Shown here: piece after piece, positions 10,012 through 21,428 of the stretch
Layout of the letters: the number at the start of each line of letters is the position of its first letter
How positions within the stretch are numbered: the stretch's first letter is position 1
Origin: Leptodontidium sp. MPI-SDFR-AT-0119
Lineage: Eukaryota > Ascomycota > Leotiomycetes > Helotiales > Leptodontidiaceae
DNA: 64,000 nucleotides
Direction of reading: 5' to 3'
Assembly: GCA_020726505.1 (NCBI GenBank)
Contig: JAHLEZ010000001.1
Location: 4,402,001 to 4,466,000 of the forward strand
The notes under the pieces: generated by a model
The model's input: only the letters and a program-made list of their open reading frames with translations
What the model was told of the DNA's origin: nothing
The model's database searches: none
Position numbers and translations under genes: made by a program

Positions 10012-11243
10012 CTACCCATGAGTATTTGGTGGAGTGCCGACGATGCCCATATTGAACTTCGGATTGTCCTTGCCTCCATCAGGGCCTAACACGGCGGCGT
10101 GAGTCCCATATTGGTCATCTAAACATAGTTAACCCTTGCACTATACTCTAAGAAGATAATAAATAAATCCGCTTACGGTTATTCGAGGCTTTGATACCCA
10201 GATCAGCCCACATGAACAGTCCATCTGAGAGCTTGCTTCCAAGCATGATATATTCGGCGAAGGGATCATACGACGAGGTTGCTGCGTAGCCGGTATATCC
10301 ATCTGCATCATTGGAAGTTCTGGCGATCCTGTTCTTGTTGTATGGATCCGTAGCTTCAACTGCATCGATGAGAGCGGGGTCGAAGAAGAGCTGTGACAGA
10401 TGAGACACATGACCTCCGCTGAATGTCTTGTTTGGTAGAATTGTAGCGCCGGAGTGAGTAAGGATGTGCTCATGACTAGCACGTCCGCTATAGTGACCTG
10501 GGAATATGGAGTCGAACGAGACAACACCATCTGCATCAGTCTCTTGAACACCGCGGAGGAATGTGGTCTTCAGGCCACCCTGACCAGCTGCACTGACACC
10601 ACTATAAATTCCAGAAGCATTGCATGACCAGATATCCACCACAAGTGGCACTGCAGGCTTGCAATTGGAGACTTCGGTGAATTGGATCTCAAGGTGAAGT
10701 GGGATACCAGGTTGCCCTTCTCTAAGATCTGTCCTTATGTGCTCTCCAAGTACGTAGTATGGACCATTGGCGTTGTCTGGAGTCAAGATACAGCTAGTGT
10801 TGGAACCGAATAGGGTAGACGACGGAGTAGACATGTTGTATTTGAGGGTGCTGGTCCTATCATGCCCCTTTGATTGCCAATTCTTGAATTGAGCAAGAGT
10901 TCGCCGGTGCAAGATTGGCTCTGTACCGGGACTTAGTATCAACAAGCAACAAGCATCCTCGCTGACTTGGCTCACCATCTTCAAGACCTCGCTCCCTTCG
11001 CAACCGTTCAACCGTGGCAGCACGTCGGGCATAGGCACGTTCTTTCCTAGCTTGTGCCTCTTCATTGTTCTCGCAAGCAGATTGAAGTTCTCGGCTCTGG
11101 TTTTCAAACTCAATACTCCGTGCTTTGATCTCTCTGATTACTTCCAGGTTGTCATGGTGCTCGCCCGGATGTGCCGCAGCGATTGAGACCAGAGAAGACA
11201 GGCAGAGAGCCGTAACGGCAAGAAATCTCGAAACGACAGCCAT
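10012..11243 (-). CDS. Secreted intradiol ring-cleavage dioxygenase
   Basis: Three exons: 10976-11243, 10177-10920, 10012-10118; introns 10921-10975 (GTGAGC...TACAG) and 10119-10176 (GTAAGC...TTTAG); 372 residues. The signal peptide (to about Ala24) is followed by an HPGEHH segment typical of fungal extracellular members and a charged helical region with HRRTLAQF. The dioxygenase core carries NGPYYVLGEHIR, VDIWSCNASGIYSG and SIFPGHYSGRASHEH, which hold the Tyr/Tyr/His/His non-heme Fe(III) ligands of the catechol/protocatechuate dioxygenase fold. The family cleaves catecholic rings between the hydroxyls using O2. The C-terminal exon ends IVGTPPNTHG. Divergent from the secreted tyrosinase gene, which makes a joint role in extracellular phenolics plausible. 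Confidence 0.92.
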
Positions 11244-12683
11244 CTTTCACTGCTGGATGTGCGAAAACGAGAGAGGGTACGCCTGTGAAAGAGAGAAGCT
11301 GGGGAGTGACAAGCTTTCAAATATCACATAATGGAAGAAACTGCCAGTCCTATTGCCGGCATTTTCAATCATTGCGAATTGCCAAGAGAAAATGCAGGAC
11401 GTAGGCCACGAGGAATCCAAGAGCCGGATAGCCTGTTTGTGCCTTCAGCCCATGTCTCTCGGTGCGGGGGATTTCCCCAGAATATGAGCGGAGAATATCA
11501 CAAAGAGCCGTCGCCAGTTCGGCATTCGAAGAGGCTAGGGGGTTATCCGGTGGCTAATCGAGATCATCGATGAAATATTCTGGATGCATGAACAAAGGAG
11601 GGGGGATAGCGATTATGTGACTTCTTCTTGCCATCCAGAAGGGTTGCATTTCAAAAAGCCTGCCAAAAGTAATATGGATGCTGTTAAATAGGGCTTAGCG
11701 CCATCAGCGGACTCAGCCATGGAAACGTTTGATGCTCCCCTGAGTCGTCCCAACCTTATCCCAACCTACTATACCCTCAATATATCACAATTACCGTATA
11801 TATTGACCACATGTCGCCATTGGGCTCACCAATTCTAGGGTACTTCCAGTCGGGGAGTTGCAATACCCTACCGAGCAGAACACAATCTCTGCACCACTTC
11901 GACCCGTGCTCCCAGATCGCTTGGCGTCTCTTGTAGATGACAGGAAGTTGCTGGTTCACATATGCCTCCAAGCCCCGAGATGAAGTCGACGATGATGCGT
12001 TGTCCTGTTTTCTCCATCAAAGAAACAGTTTGGGCGTTTGGTGCCGAGCTCTGACTGTTTGCATTTGCACGATGCGTTCGTTCCCTTCCTTCCTCTTCAG
12101 GATGATCAATATACGCATCAAAGATATATCGAAAAAATTCAACAATCAGAAACATACGATACGAGGTGCAGGATAAAGTTGAATCCCAACCATCCAGTAT
12201 AATAAGCTTTTTTTTTAGACAAGGTCTTACCCCACACCGAGGAAAGAATTTCCCGGATCCCCCTCTCCCGGCGACCACTTAGATGTTTCTTTTGGTAGTT
12301 TCAATATAAAACTTTCTTTCCAACCTTGCAACGAGTTCATTTCGAGGTCCAATTCTATGACTTTGACGCGAATACATTCTTGAAGATCACAGTTGCTTAC
12401 GGCGAAGTTCCGTACTATCTGGGACCCATGATCCAGAGTCACATTGCCAGAAAAAAGACAGCAACCCTATTCTTTGGAGAATTCGTGTCCCGGCTGATCC
12501 ATCTATGCGGCCCTTTCTTCCGTGGAGTAATATCCGCCAAGCTTCGTAAGGCGGATCAAATTTGATAGGTCTGGTATAAGATCTCGGGGAGGGGTGGTTT
12601 AAGGTTCTTGGGACGCTGTACTTCACGGGTTCCTTATTCTCAAAAGGGTACTGACATCGGAGACTCCTCTTTCGACTACCATC
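11244..12683. promoter_or_regulatory. 1.4-kb divergent region between dioxygenase and tyrosinase
   Basis: Contains several short frames on the minus strand (up to 139 codons, 12387-12806) without recognisable domains or credible splice context. Treated as promoter space; a degraded gene cannot be excluded. Confidence 0.45.
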
Positions 12684-14051
12684 ATGGCGCCAGGTCTTGG
12701 GTTTCTCTGCAGATTCCTGTGCCATCTTGGCCCATTGCTCTTCCTTCTTTCTTTTTGTGTCTCCGCCGATGTTGTTGGGGACTTGCAGACCAAAGGTAGA
12801 ACACAAATTAATGCTCAGCTAGCAAAGTCAACAACATGCAACTCTACCAACTTAAAAGTGAGAAAAGAATGGTATGTACTACTCAAATTCTGAGGTTGAG
12901 AGAGTCGTCCTTGCTGACAAATTTCAGGGGTGACGTCTCAGTTGCAGACAGAAAAGCATACATCAAAGCCGTCTTGTGTCTCATGAGCAGTCCGTCGAAG
13001 CTTCCAGCAGGAAAGTTTCCTGGGGCAACTAATCGCTATGAGGACTTTGTTGTTGTTCACATGCAACAAACTTTGAACATTCACGGAACTGTACTAAGAC
13101 TCCCCCCCTTAATCCTAGACACTCACTAAATTAGTCAGGGGAACTTCCTCTCATGGCACAGATATTATACCTGGGCTTACGAACAGACGCTGAGAAACGA
13201 GTGCGGCTACAATGGAACTCAGCCCTACTGGGATTGGGGCAGATGGTCCAACGACCCAGAGAGCTCTCCAATCTTTGATGGATCAGACACAAGTATGAGT
13301 GGCAACGGACAGAAAGTAAGCCACAAAGCTACCAGTGTCGGCCCAGCTCAAAACGGAGGAGGTTGTGTCCAGAAAGGTCCATTCGCCAAGTGAGCCCTCT
13401 CAAACGCCCTTCATGAACGCCTGTGGCTAATTCCGTCTAGCATGACTGTTCACTTGGGGTAAGATCACGATGCCCCAGAGCTTCTATTTCAATATCACTC
13501 GTCCCCTTCCAGTATCTGAGTTCTTCCGACCTATTAGTACTGACAATGGCAGTCCCGTATCTCCATTAGCAGACCCAGCACCTCCCAAGAACCCTCGCAC
13601 CGACGGGTATGGCAGCAATCCACGATGCCTACGTCGCGATATCGGCCCATACCTCTGTAAAAACCAAGCAACACCCGCACTAATCGCGCAGCTGATCAAC
13701 AACGCCAAATCAATCGGCCCCTTCCAAGACACGATGCAGGCTTCACCAGGCGTTCACACAGCTGGCCATTTCACCATCGGTGCAGACCCAGGAGGAGATT
13801 TCTACACCTCGCCCAACGATCCTGCGTTCTGGCTGCATCATGGAATGATTGACCGCACCTGGACTATCTGGCAGAGTCAGGATCTTCCCAATCGTATGCA
13901 GGTCATCGCTGGTGGAACGTCGATGTTTGGAGGTGGTGCTCAGCAGAAGCTGACAGATACTGTTGATTTGACTCCTCTGGTCTCGAAGGTCTATCAGCTC
14001 AAGGATCTCATGAGCATTGTTGATGGGCCATTTTGTTACGTCTACGAGTGA
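12684..14051 (+). CDS. Secreted tyrosinase (type-3 copper phenol oxidase)
   Basis: Five exons: 12684-12871, 12928-13090, 13139-13389, 13441-13458, 13553-14051; 372 residues. Signal peptide to about Ala28. The CuA site is formed by His107, His115 (NIHGT) and His124 (SWHRYYTW); the CuB site by His275 and His279 (GVHTAGHF) and a third His in FWLHHGMID (302-303). Other family marks are RKEW, PYWDWGRW and SNPRCLRRDI. The last junction was chosen because acceptor 13552 (CTGAC branch, GGCAG) restores the conserved NMTVHLGPVSP; the alternatives give stops or unlikely introns. It lacks the long C-terminal shielding domain of latent tyrosinases, so it is probably a short secreted form. It hydroxylates phenols and oxidises catechols to o-quinones. 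Confidence 0.93.
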
Positions 14052-14912
14052 GATATAAGGAACATTGGTGTGTGTGATGGATCTGATGAGTGATGATATT
14101 GTTATTTCTTCTTGTAAATAGCTTTCCTTGCCTAGGGCGCTGGCTTTCCAAATTCTGCAGAAATGAAAACATAGCCTGTTCTTAGTTTGAATGGATTAAT
14201 TGTTGCTATTGCTGTTTTGTACTTTAGAGTCTATGAATGGGGTCTTGGGGGCTATGTCTTTTTCAATCTTGCTTGCTGTGAATCATTATAAATAGCTCGG
14301 TAAGCTCGCTAATAAACAATTTTCTGCGAGTTATCAATCACTTCACCTCCACACCACGACACCACCTCATCCTAGGATTAAGATCAAGATTATGCTACCT
14401 ATGCACAGTAGTTACTTGTTTTCAATTCCAGCCAAGAGATCGTGTTGTTAAAGAAGTTGTCTATTGGTCAATAGGACCCAAATCGGACTTAGGCGTTTAC
14501 TCTGGCAGCAGGTTGCCTTTGTTGGAGACACCCGATTACTGAACACCTAGTTTGTAAGGAATAAGCACCGTCACGCTATACACAATATTCTATCTAGTTA
14601 GTCTCTAAGAGGAAGGGCTATCGCCTGTGAGATCATCTGCTCACCCGATTCCTAAAGAGTGAAGAGGTGTTGGAAACGAACTGACTGCTTAATGATCAAG
14701 ACCTTGATATCTCTACTTGATGACAAACGATCGTAGAAACGCATTGTCTCGTTCTAGACGCACTAATGAAGACATTGTGCATCAAGGATTCAATGTGGAG
14801 TATATAAACACAATCGTTGTACCCCTCAAAAAGTACGCATCACTCACCTGCATACTCAAAACCTCAAGCTCTCGCACACAAAGCATAAACAAACCAACTT
14901 CAAGCACTCAAG
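14052..14912. other. Intergenic region
   Basis: 3' flank of tyrosinase and promoter of the metallo-hydrolase. No gene recognised apart from the TATA box listed separately. Confidence 0.5.
14801..14808 (+). promoter_or_regulatory. TATA box of the secreted metallo-hydrolase gene
   Basis: TATATAAA, 105 bp upstream of the start codon at 14913 and just upstream of a C-rich leader. Position and sequence fit a core promoter. Confidence 0.6.
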
Positions 14913-15848
14913 ATGCACTTCCATCCCCTCGCAACCCTCTTCCTCTCATCCCTCGCCCTCGCCATTCCACACTCCAACCCCCTAAAACCTCTCCAACCCC
15001 TAACCTGGGACGTCTACCTCTCCCCCGCGCTCCCCGTCGCCTCAACCCAAAACTACAGCTTCTCCCAAACAGCCATAACGCTGATCAGCGGTCTCAAAAC
15101 CGCAATCCTAATCGACAGCCCCCCAACCCACAACTCCAGCACCCTCCTCGCAAACTGGCTCGACTCAAAACTCGGCTCCAGAACACTAACACACATCTAC
15201 ATCACCCACGGGCACGGCGATCATTTCCTCGGGCTCCCCGTTCTGATCTCTCGATTCCCAGGAGTCAAAGTAATAGCCACGCCAGAGGTGATAGCTCACG
15301 CGCAGGACCAACTCGTGCCAGGCACGCAACGACCTGCCGATTCCTGGACGGCGTGGTTCCCGGGACAGTTACCGCTGCAGACTCAGACATGGACGCCTCT
15401 CCCGGCATCGAACACGTTCCAGCTCGAAGGTCATGAGTTGAAGGCTGTACCTGTGGGGTTTACCGATACGTACAACAGCACTGTGTTGTATGTGGAGGAT
15501 CTGGATTTGGTGGTTGCGGGTGATGTGGTGTATGGGTCTTATTTCCAATATGTGGTCGAGAGCCACACGCCTGAATTGAGGGCGGAGTGGGTTAGAGCGT
15601 TGAGGGTTGTGGGCGAGTTGGAGCCGAAGTTTGTGGTGCCGAGTCATATGCAGGCTTGGGATGGGTTTGGCGTTGAGCATATTGAGAGGACGAGGGCTTA
15701 TTTGCAGGCTTGGGGAATGGAGGTTGGGGATGGTGATGTGGTGGCGAAGGATAAGTTTAAGAAGAGGATTGAGAGTGCGTTTCCGGAGAGGAAGGGGGAT
15801 TTGATCCTGGATGTTGCTGCTGCGGCGGTGTTTCCTTCGAATGAGTAG
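14913..15848 (+). CDS. Secreted metallo-beta-lactamase-fold hydrolase
   Basis: One exon, 311 residues. The signal peptide MHFHPLATLFLSSLALAIPH (cleavage near Ala17) marks it as extracellular. The zinc site has the diagnostic HGHGDH (His99, His101, Asp103, His104) after a hydrophobic strand, then VVAGDVVY (bridging Asp) and VVPSHMQAW (last His). This is a glyoxalase-II/lactonase-like arrangement, with an extra Trp-rich insert around residues 138-160. The family includes lactonases and esterases; the substrate is unknown. A larger overlapping +2 frame at 14717-15436 is a shadow. Codons change from C-rich to G-ending in the second half, as in the secreted protein at 1448. Convergent with the S28 peptidase gene. 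Confidence 0.88.
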   Translation: MHFHPLATLFLSSLALAIPHSNPLKPLQPLTWDVYLSPALPVASTQNYSFSQTAITLISGLKTAILIDSPPTHNSSTLLANWLDSKLGSRTLTHIYITHGHGDHFLGLPVLISRFPGVKVIATPEVIAHAQDQLVPGTQRPADSWTAWFPGQLPLQTQTWTPLPASNTFQLEGHELKAVPVGFTDTYNSTVLYVEDLDLVVAGDVVYGSYFQYVVESHTPELRAEWVRALRVVGELEPKFVVPSHMQAWDGFGVEHIERTRAYLQAWGMEVGDGDVVAKDKFKKRIESAFPERKGDLILDVAAAAVFPSNE

Positions 15849-16060
15849 GAGGCCCATGAGGGAGGAGGAAGTCGGGAGGATATTAGAGCCGGGAAATGAG
15901 GAAGACGTGTACTGACAAGGTCCAGCACTTGCTGATGTAAAGATACAGACAGCACAACATAAAGAAACTTTAGAATAATTCCAGAATGGTATGCAAAACT
16001 TTTATTATTCATTAAAATGACCATCATCATATTACTGTATCGTACTGTCGTCTATCCCAA

Positions 16061-17886
16061 TTATTTCTTCGGGTACTCATCAACCCACTTCACGATCTGT
16101 GCTACCTCATTATCGATAACCTGTTGCACACCCGCATTGAAGATTCCATTCCTCAGTCTCAGGTCAGAGCAGTGGAATCCTCCAGGAATGATCTGTAGTG
16201 GGGCGGTAGCAGTTCCGGGGAAGGGTCCACCAGGTCTGAACTCAGATGACATGCCAGAGGTCTTCCATGGATCGTATTGACCATTGGTCCAGATGAGACG
16301 AGTGGTCTTCTCGAGTCTCCAACCTTCGGTGTGCTTGTTGACTTGATGAACGTTATTGTCGGGTGAGAGGTTGGATCCGTAGGTGAAGCCGTTGACGGTT
16401 GGGAAGAAGAGGTCGCATTGGCGTTGCCAGTAGGCGCCGTTGATGAGACGGGACACGATAGTGACCTCGTGTCTTGGAGCACCGTCTTGCCAGTATCCAA
16501 ATGGCTCGTTGCAGAGCATCCATTGCCATTGCAAATCGATATCATTGTCGACAGCTCTGTTGGTGAAGAAGATGTTGGTTGCATCGTAAGTGTCCATACA
16601 CTTGGTCTCACGCTCATCTTCGTAGCCGTAACCCTGGCAGTCTGAGATTCGTTAGTTGTTGAAGGTCTTCAACTGAGCAGATTGAAACTTACAGCCTGGA
16701 ATCAAGGTCTCGTTCACCCACTTGGCATAGGCAGGAAGGGCCTTGGCAAGTCCCACACCATTCTCATCTGGAGTAACAGCCGCTCCAGCCTTTACGTTCT
16801 ATATCAAATTAGTACCAGAAAATCTTATTACAAAATGTAGAAGCTTACCTCAATGGCATCACAGAACTTGTAAAAGCCAGAGTAGTTGGAGTAAAAGCTG
16901 TTGGATTGCCAAAGCCATGGACCATTTTCGAGAACAGCCATGACATCGTCGTAGTGGTCAAGAGACTCAAGACCGAACTGTGCTTTCAACGCAAGCTTCT
17001 CAGACTCCTTGCCGTGCATGAACACATCATCCATGTACTCTACAACGGCCGTGATATCCTTGCTGCAGTTCTTGGGCATGCCCTCCTGGACAGGAGTAAA
17101 GTACTGCCAGTAATCGTAGATGGCCTCAACAGGCGCAGAGGATGCATGGTATGCCCAGAAGGTGCCCGGGGCCAGTTTCTCAGTCCATGCTGCCAATGCG
17201 CCAGAGTACGATCCACCAGAGAACACCCACGGCGCTTTGTCAGCGTTGGAGCTGTGGTCGGTATCGAATGGGAGAGCAACGGTGTTGGCAAAGTAGGTGA
17301 AATCGAGAACAGCTTGGTGTAATGTCAACAATTGCAGAGTCTCGGAGTCGAGAGTCGCATATGGAGAGGATTCGCCCCAGTAACGGTCTGAGATAAAGTC
17401 AGCAAGCTGTGATTTAGCGAGAAGAGGGTTGCTCACGCTCAACCATCACAACAGCACCCTTGATCTCTTGAGCATAGAGACCGGTAATGGTAACATTGGT
17501 GAGGTAGGCACCATAGGCAGCAGCAGCGATTTCACCTGGAGTGAAGAAGACAACCTACATTACGCGATTTAGCTCTGCTCTCATTTGAATTGCATTGCAA
17601 CAAATCAAAAACTTACAGGTGAGCCTGGCCCAGCCCAGAATTCCGAATTCCACCAAAACTTTTGCTGGAAAGTACCCTTGCTAGGATCGTCATGGTCGAG
17701 CAATTGGGTGAAGAAGCCGCTTCCGGTAGTATTAACTGCCGCAGCAGCAACATCGGCAGCTAACACATCCGCATCCTCGAGAGGAGGAAGCAGTCTGCCC
17801 AAGTTCTTGAACTGGTTGCCCGAAACGAGACAGGCCAATGCCGAGATGGCGGTAACAATGGAAGTCCTCATGATGAAAGATCTCAA
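16061..17886 (-). CDS. Secreted serine peptidase, family S28
   Basis: Five exons: 17617-17886, 17437-17554, 16849-17387, 16693-16798, 16061-16641; 537 residues, all junctions GT-AG and in frame. Signal peptide (MRTSIVTAISALACLVSG; Met at 17871 or 17886). Family S28 marks: VEHRYWGES after the second junction, the nucleophile elbow GGSYSG (Ser189), Asp in NGQYDPW and His in GGFHCSDL. S28 enzymes (prolyl carboxypeptidase, DPP7, fungal acid prolyl peptidases) are lysosomal/vacuolar or secreted and cleave near proline. Several Asn-x-Ser/Thr sites fit a glycoprotein. The gene follows three other secreted enzymes, so this block is rich in exported proteins. Confidence 0.93.
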
Positions 17887-19712
17887 CTATAGACAGCGAT
17901 TGGAGCTATAGTTCTTTCTAGATCAAACACCAGAACCCCTTTTTCCAAACAAATGAATGAGCGGACAGAGGAAGGAACAGGAACGAGAGAGAGGGAATGA
18001 AGTGGCGGGGGCAAGCTTCTCTTTATCAAGCTGCCCATCTGCCCATGGTCTGTCTGCCTGCAGAAAAATAGCAATTACTTACCTAGATTGAGGAGATAAT
18101 AGCACCTACCGTAACTGGGACAGCTCGTGCAGGGAGCGTTGACCCGGGGTATGCAGATCTGCCGCAAGGAGACAAGCCGATAAGAGAAGAGAAATCTTAG
18201 AAGAGTGGGAGTTACCTAGGTAGTTAGCACGTACCGGATTTGCTCACTGTACCTAGGTACGATCCATGAGCAAGGGAGGGCCGCCTGCTTTTACTGCTTG
18301 ATGTACGGAAAAGTACGAGTACTTACCTGCAAGGGCAGGCAACGGGAGGAGGGGACCTGACCTGAGCTTCTCTTAGATGAGGCCGAGAAACAGAGCATGC
18401 AGATTGGTCGGTAGTCGGTGCCTGACCTGGATGGACCGACCTGCTGTGAGCCGGGCAGTTCTGCCAACCAACTGAAGCCTTCGAAGCATTCGCCAAGCAA
18501 GTCTTGCACGGCCACTTGCATGGTGGGCTCGGTGGGATGGGATGGGAAGGTTACATTGTTCCCGCTCATCTACAGGACAGTACAGGACAGTACAGTAGCG
18601 TTCAAGCATGACTGGGGGCTGGCACAGCGCAGATTATTCACCTCCTGCCCCGCAAGTCAAGTCCATCTGGTCCACCCATGGAGATAGGTACTGTACCTAT
18701 GGAGGAGCATGGATATCGGCGTTGCCTCGCGCAAAAAGGAAGGTGGAAATAGGATTTGTGGGGTCGAGATCGCGTGTGCCGAGACGACTTGTGGTTGGAC
18801 GATGAGAAGTGGCGGTTCAGGGGTTCAGCATTCTTGGCAGGAGTTTAAAGTGACGAGCTGCCGCATCCAGGTAGTCTGCGATATTCGCCTGCCGATAACA
18901 ACGGACGATCGATCCTCTTGCTTGTTGGGGGAGGAGGAAGCACGAGGAAGAAGATGAGGGAAGGATGAGGTGGAGTGAAATTACTTACGAAGTACGAGAT
19001 GACAATTTAACCCGTTCATGGCCGGAGATGGGATCGTCTGACATGTTGATACTTCAGAGCAGGACAAGCTAGCAAAACTAGAAATCCGCCCCACCTCCTT
19101 TGGGTTGTATTTGTGATCTAGAGTCGACGCATCGTTCTCCTCTATCGTAGACTCGAAGCTCGTATATTCGCTAAATGGTACAAGAGGCGCGGTGGTGCAT
19201 CGTGACTTGTCGGCAGATTTGTACTTTTGGATGAATGCGAAGCGAAAGAAGCTGCTGTAACCCACCTTACATCTAACCGAAATGGCCTTGCATGGTGCCG
19301 ATACTTTGTATGACTTTGAGAGCTGCCATTTGCGGATTGATGCGTTGGTGTGGAAGACTTGAGATGTTCTGTTGGTGGTTTGTTGGTTTGAGTTGCTAGT
19401 GGGCCGTTGGCACGACAGTCTCAAACCAACGAATCCTGACTGCACCTTCCAACAATGTAATCCGGAATCATGCATAACGTCATACTTGTTAATAAAAAAG
19501 CTTGCACCGTCTGGCAAAAGGATTCGAAGCAAGGCCTTTTCTTACTTCCGAGTGATCGAGTACAAGGTATGCGGCAGCCTGCCTTTCTGCTCATGTGAGG
19601 ACACAGATCCCAGAGCACAACATCCCAAGTGCCATAGATGCGACGAAAAGACCTCACTTCAAGGTCTATCTGAATTAGGCCTTGAACATTAGTTTTGTAA
19701 CATACCTAGTAT
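17887..19712. other. 1.8-kb intergenic region
   Basis: No recognised gene. It includes the upstream region of the S28 peptidase and a short 10-bp tandem repeat at 18571-18595. Minus-strand frame 18981-19532 (183 codons) has no domain I know and no signal of selection that I can see. Confidence 0.45.
18571..18595 (+). repeat. Short tandem repeat, unit TACAGGACAG
   Basis: Two and a half copies of a 10-bp unit. A related TACAGGACAGTAG occurs singly at about 47550. Confidence 0.7.
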
Positions 19713-21428
19713 CTATTTTACACATTGTATTTCCGAGAAGCCTATCGTCCACCTCATACTGCCCATGATAACTATCATGAAACACAGCGCAACAATGACG
19801 CTCGCTGCGCCGTATTGATAGGAATGCCTCCTGCGCAAAGAACTTAACTCGCTAACCCATGTACTGACAGTAGTCAAGCATCCACAGAAACCATCTTCGA
19901 TGCCTTGTAAGACCTGACAGCCAATGACACCTCCAAGAGGGGCATGTTGCAAGTCGTAACTCATTCCTAGGATTGCCGTACCAAAAATGTTCACGATGAA
20001 AGTCCCAAGTGGGAATGAGGCGATCTTGCCATTAAGGTAGAGCGAGGCGTAAAACCGTCCCAGGCAACCAAGGGGAGCGAAAACTAACGCAAAGACTGCG
20101 CGGCCACGCCAGATTTCCGGAGGAGCCGAGTTTCTGTCCGGTGGGAATATGGCGAGGATGACGGCTCCTAGCCAACATCCCCAAGCCAGGAAAACTACCA
20201 CTGGATCAAGAACCTTGCGACAGAACTTGTATGGTAGACTAGGCGCGAAAGGTTGCAATGCAATGGCTATATGCGCTCCTATGTGCAGAGCTGATATGCA
20301 AAGCGTGACCGTGATGATGATGACTGCCAACAATGCCATAAAGGAATATCCACCATTTCTGGGCACGGTAGATTCGGTTGTTGCGGTGATAGTCCTGTAA
20401 TCTGTAGGATGATTGAGAGGCGTAGGAAGATCATTTGACAATGCCAGAAAGACGTCTCGAATGAAGGATGAGAAAGAAGTGAAGCACCCACAGAATCCAG
20501 TGGCAAGACCAATATACAGAGGAATGGTCTTCTTCGTGGCCGCATGCGCCTTCTTGGCCGCCTGCAAATCAACAGACTGACCTGACCCAGAACCACTCTC
20601 TTCATCCTGCTTTTGCTTCTTCGCCTTTTGTATCTGTTGATGGTATGTTGGAGTTCCCCATTCGTTCCTAAACAACATCCGGTCTTCACTTAGGAACCCC
20701 ATAATGAGACTTCCCCCAAAATTGGCCCATAGCTCACTGAACATAACCGGGGCGCCAGGATAAAATGTAATGGCCTGCAGACCGAGTCGTGCCAGAGTAC
20801 CAAGAAGAGAGAAAAGAATCAGATACGAAATAACGTAGAGCTGGGTGGCTAGCCTCGAGATATTTTGTGTCTCTTTCTGCTCTGTCTTCTTGGTCTCCTC
20901 TGGATGTTCTCTCGACGTCTTCCTTTTTATATCTTCACTCCTCCGGTATGCCTGCTCCTGACTTCTCGTTTCTTCTAAGGATGTATGCTGGTACAGTCGT
21001 CCTTCGTTTGGGTTTTCAACCGGAGGAGGGCAAGCCAATTCATCTAGATTGACGTAATTGTCCGGATCATCGTAATTATCCTGCAATTTTTGAGGAGTAG
21101 TAGCTCGTGCTCTTCGTGCAGAAACACGCGACGCATGCGGTGTCGATCGAGCAAGACTCTGGCTTTGTGCTTCGTTCGATGTTTTCCTTTCGCTGTTGCC
21201 TTCTGCGCCGATTCGATTTATGGAGCTTGAATTCGGATCTGGGAGCCGTACTGATCCATCGTGATGCTCTTGATAATTCGATTCATCATCTGCAGCACTG
21301 TGCGACCCGTTCTTCCCAGAATCGCCCCTTTCCCTTGAGTCCGTCGAATTGGCGATCCTGTGCTTCAATGCAGCACTACCATCCATCTCATCCGATGTTT
21401 GTCTTTCCATCGCGAGACAAGGCCTCAC
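19713..21428 (-). CDS. FEX1: Fluoride export protein FEX (fused CrcB/Fluc pair)
   Basis: One exon, up to 571 residues. The first ~200 residues are hydrophilic and probably disordered and cytosolic. Then come two tandem CrcB/Fluc domains of four membrane helices each, joined by an extra helix, the topology of eukaryotic FEX. Repeat 1 shows GTLARLG, ANFGGSLIMGF and GFCGCFTSFSSF. Repeat 2 shows GCLGRFYASL, IVNIFGTAILG and GFCGCLTTVSTW. The pore Asn is present in both repeats, but the Phe-box TFSTF-like motif is intact only in repeat 1, the usual asymmetry of FEX. The protein exports cytosolic fluoride across the plasma membrane. The linker between helices of repeat 1 has a charged insert (KKQKQDEESGSGSG). 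Divergent from the UPRT gene. The exact start among N-terminal Mets is uncertain. Confidence 0.92.
   Translation of the reverse strand: MRPCLAMERQTSDEMDGSAALKHRIANSTDSRERGDSGKNGSHSAADDESNYQEHHDGSVRLPDPNSSSINRIGAEGNSERKTSNEAQSQSLARSTPHASRVSARRARATTPQKLQDNYDDPDNYVNLDELACPPPVENPNEGRLYQHTSLEETRSQEQAYRRSEDIKRKTSREHPEETKKTEQKETQNISRLATQLYVISYLILFSLLGTLARLGLQAITFYPGAPVMFSELWANFGGSLIMGFLSEDRMLFRNEWGTPTYHQQIQKAKKQKQDEESGSGSGQSVDLQAAKKAHAATKKTIPLYIGLATGFCGCFTSFSSFIRDVFLALSNDLPTPLNHPTDYRTITATTESTVPRNGGYSFMALLAVIIITVTLCISALHIGAHIAIALQPFAPSLPYKFCRKVLDPVVVFLAWGCWLGAVILAIFPPDRNSAPPEIWRGRAVFALVFAPLGCLGRFYASLYLNGKIASFPLGTFIVNIFGTAILGMSYDLQHAPLGGVIGCQVLQGIEDGFCGCLTTVSTWVSELSSLRRRHSYQYGAASVIVALCFMIVIMGSMRWTIGFSEIQCVK

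Noticed and set aside
12387..12806. Minus-strand frame of 139 codons before the tyrosinase
   Set aside because: Overlaps tyrosinase exon 1 on the opposite strand and has no recognisable domain.
13459..13480. 22-nt intron option in tyrosinase
   Set aside because: Too short to splice; the 94-nt intron ending at 13552 has a branch site and restores the conserved LGPVSP.
14717..15436. Plus-strand open frame of 239 codons
   Set aside because: Pro/Arg/Ser-rich shadow of the metallo-hydrolase gene; no domain, while the +1 frame has signal peptide and zinc site.
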